A stretch of DNA of 41,061 bases from the NCBI RefSeq assembly GCF_014637175.1, contig NZ_BMEV01000026.1:1-41061 (forward strand). The letters run 5' to 3'. The notes beneath the pieces are model-generated. The model had not been told where the DNA came from. It searched no databases and worked only from the letters and a program-made list of their open reading frames with translations. Both the position numbers and the translations under genes were made by a program. Positions 40,775 to 41,061 of the stretch are shown piece by piece (the first letter of the stretch is position 1; each line of letters begins with the position of its first letter). Source of the DNA: Compostibacillus humi. Lineage in GTDB: Bacteria; Bacillota; Bacilli; Bacillales; Amphibacillaceae.

Positions 40775-40956
40775 GCACGATCCCTCCTTTCCGTAAATCC
40801 TCAACAATTGACGCTGCAAAGGTTCTAAAGTATTGTTTTCGTGCTCTTATCTGCATTTATTTTATGTACTTGCTAAATCATTCGTAATGGATAAATGGCG
40901 GGGTTCATAAAAATTGCTTTTCAGATTTCCTAGGACATCCGCTGATTGTAATTGAG

Positions 40957-41061
40957 ATAGGGGGAGGTGACTAACCTCCGTCCCTCTCACACCACCGTAC
41001 GTACGGTTCCGTATACGGCGGTTCCAGATTATGTATGACGCAAAATTTCATATCTAGCGGA
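40957..41061 (-). mobile_element. Group II intron, 3' end (domains V and VI), partial
   Basis: On the minus strand the last 105 bases read like the 3' end of a bacterial group II intron. ACCGCCGTA and TACGGTGGT form a 9-bp lower stem of domain V, with GGAACC-type apex and bulge between. A short domain VI hairpin follows (GGAGGT-TAGTC-ACCTCC) and then CCCCCTAT before the flanking DNA. The intron body and its reverse transcriptase, if present, lie beyond the window. The exact splice point (near 40957) is approximate. Confidence 0.6.

Noticed and set aside
1-41061. tRNA, rRNA or CRISPR arrays
   Set aside because: I looked for cloverleaf ends, rRNA blocks and regularly spaced direct repeats and saw none; a covariance-model scan would be needed to be certain about small RNAs.

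Overview
The window looks like a chromosomal segment of a low-GC Gram-positive of the Bacillaceae/Bacillales type. The signs are AGGAGG-type ribosome binding sites, frequent TTG/GTG starts, sigma-A-like promoters (TTGACA, 17 nt, TATAAT-like), a CcpA-type cre site, TPP and c-di-AMP (ydaO-type) riboswitches, lipobox lipoproteins and a YppG-like small protein. I cannot name the genus from sequence alone. Mobile DNA sits at both edges: an IS3-family fragment on the left and the 3' end of a group II intron on the right.

Region 1 (about 0.6-15.6 kb) is a catabolic island for the compatible solutes ectoine/hydroxyectoine. One minus-strand operon carries an ectoine hydrolase (DoeA/EutD) followed by an EhuBCDA-type ABC importer. 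A divergent gene encodes a class III aminotransferase (probable DoeD). A second operon encodes a FadR-type GntR regulator, RidA, an M20 deacetylase, an EutB-type dehydratase, a D-amino acid aminotransferase, an alanine-racemase-fold protein and a tartrate/D-malate dehydrogenase-like protein. A PhzF-family gene follows a terminator. A D-2-hydroxyacid dehydrogenase is divergent from the regulator. Four promoters share the 15-bp element TGTCG-N5-CGACA (two copies slightly degenerate) just downstream of the -10 box, so the island looks like one regulon repressed by the local GntR protein, with a cre site adding carbon catabolite control. The extra enzymes suggest hydroxyectoine carbon may leave as oxaloacetate or as glycerate via 3-hydroxyaspartate and oxaloglycolate; that route is inference.

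Region 2 (15.6-19.5 kb) is a TPP-riboswitch operon for uptake of a thiamine precursor (ThiY, a small thiamine-binding-fold protein, ThiX, ThiZ) ending in a TatD-family hydrolase.

Region 3 (19.5-28.3 kb) is a reduced bacterial-microcompartment locus. It has an SDR dehydrogenase, a DeoR regulator, a class III PLP enzyme, an APH-fold kinase, a 97-residue protein with an encapsulation-peptide-like N-terminus and an internal repeat, and two BMC-H shell proteins. This enzyme set matches the aminoacetone/1-amino-2-propanol microcompartment described in Mycobacterium, but no pentamer, trimer shell protein or aldehyde dehydrogenase is present here. Broken genes follow the last shell gene. Upstream lie an amino-acid permease and another class III aminotransferase behind a structured leader.

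Region 4 (28.5-31.0 kb) holds a dicarboxylate/amino-acid:cation symporter behind a c-di-AMP riboswitch, and a LiaF-like membrane protein.

Region 5 (31.1-40.4 kb) is a five-gene operon: a macro-domain protein, three different intact type III DNA methyltransferase (Mod) genes and one Res helicase-nuclease. Three Mod proteins sharing one Res is the most unusual defence feature here. A YppG-like gene and the group II intron end close the window. No tRNA, rRNA or CRISPR array was seen.
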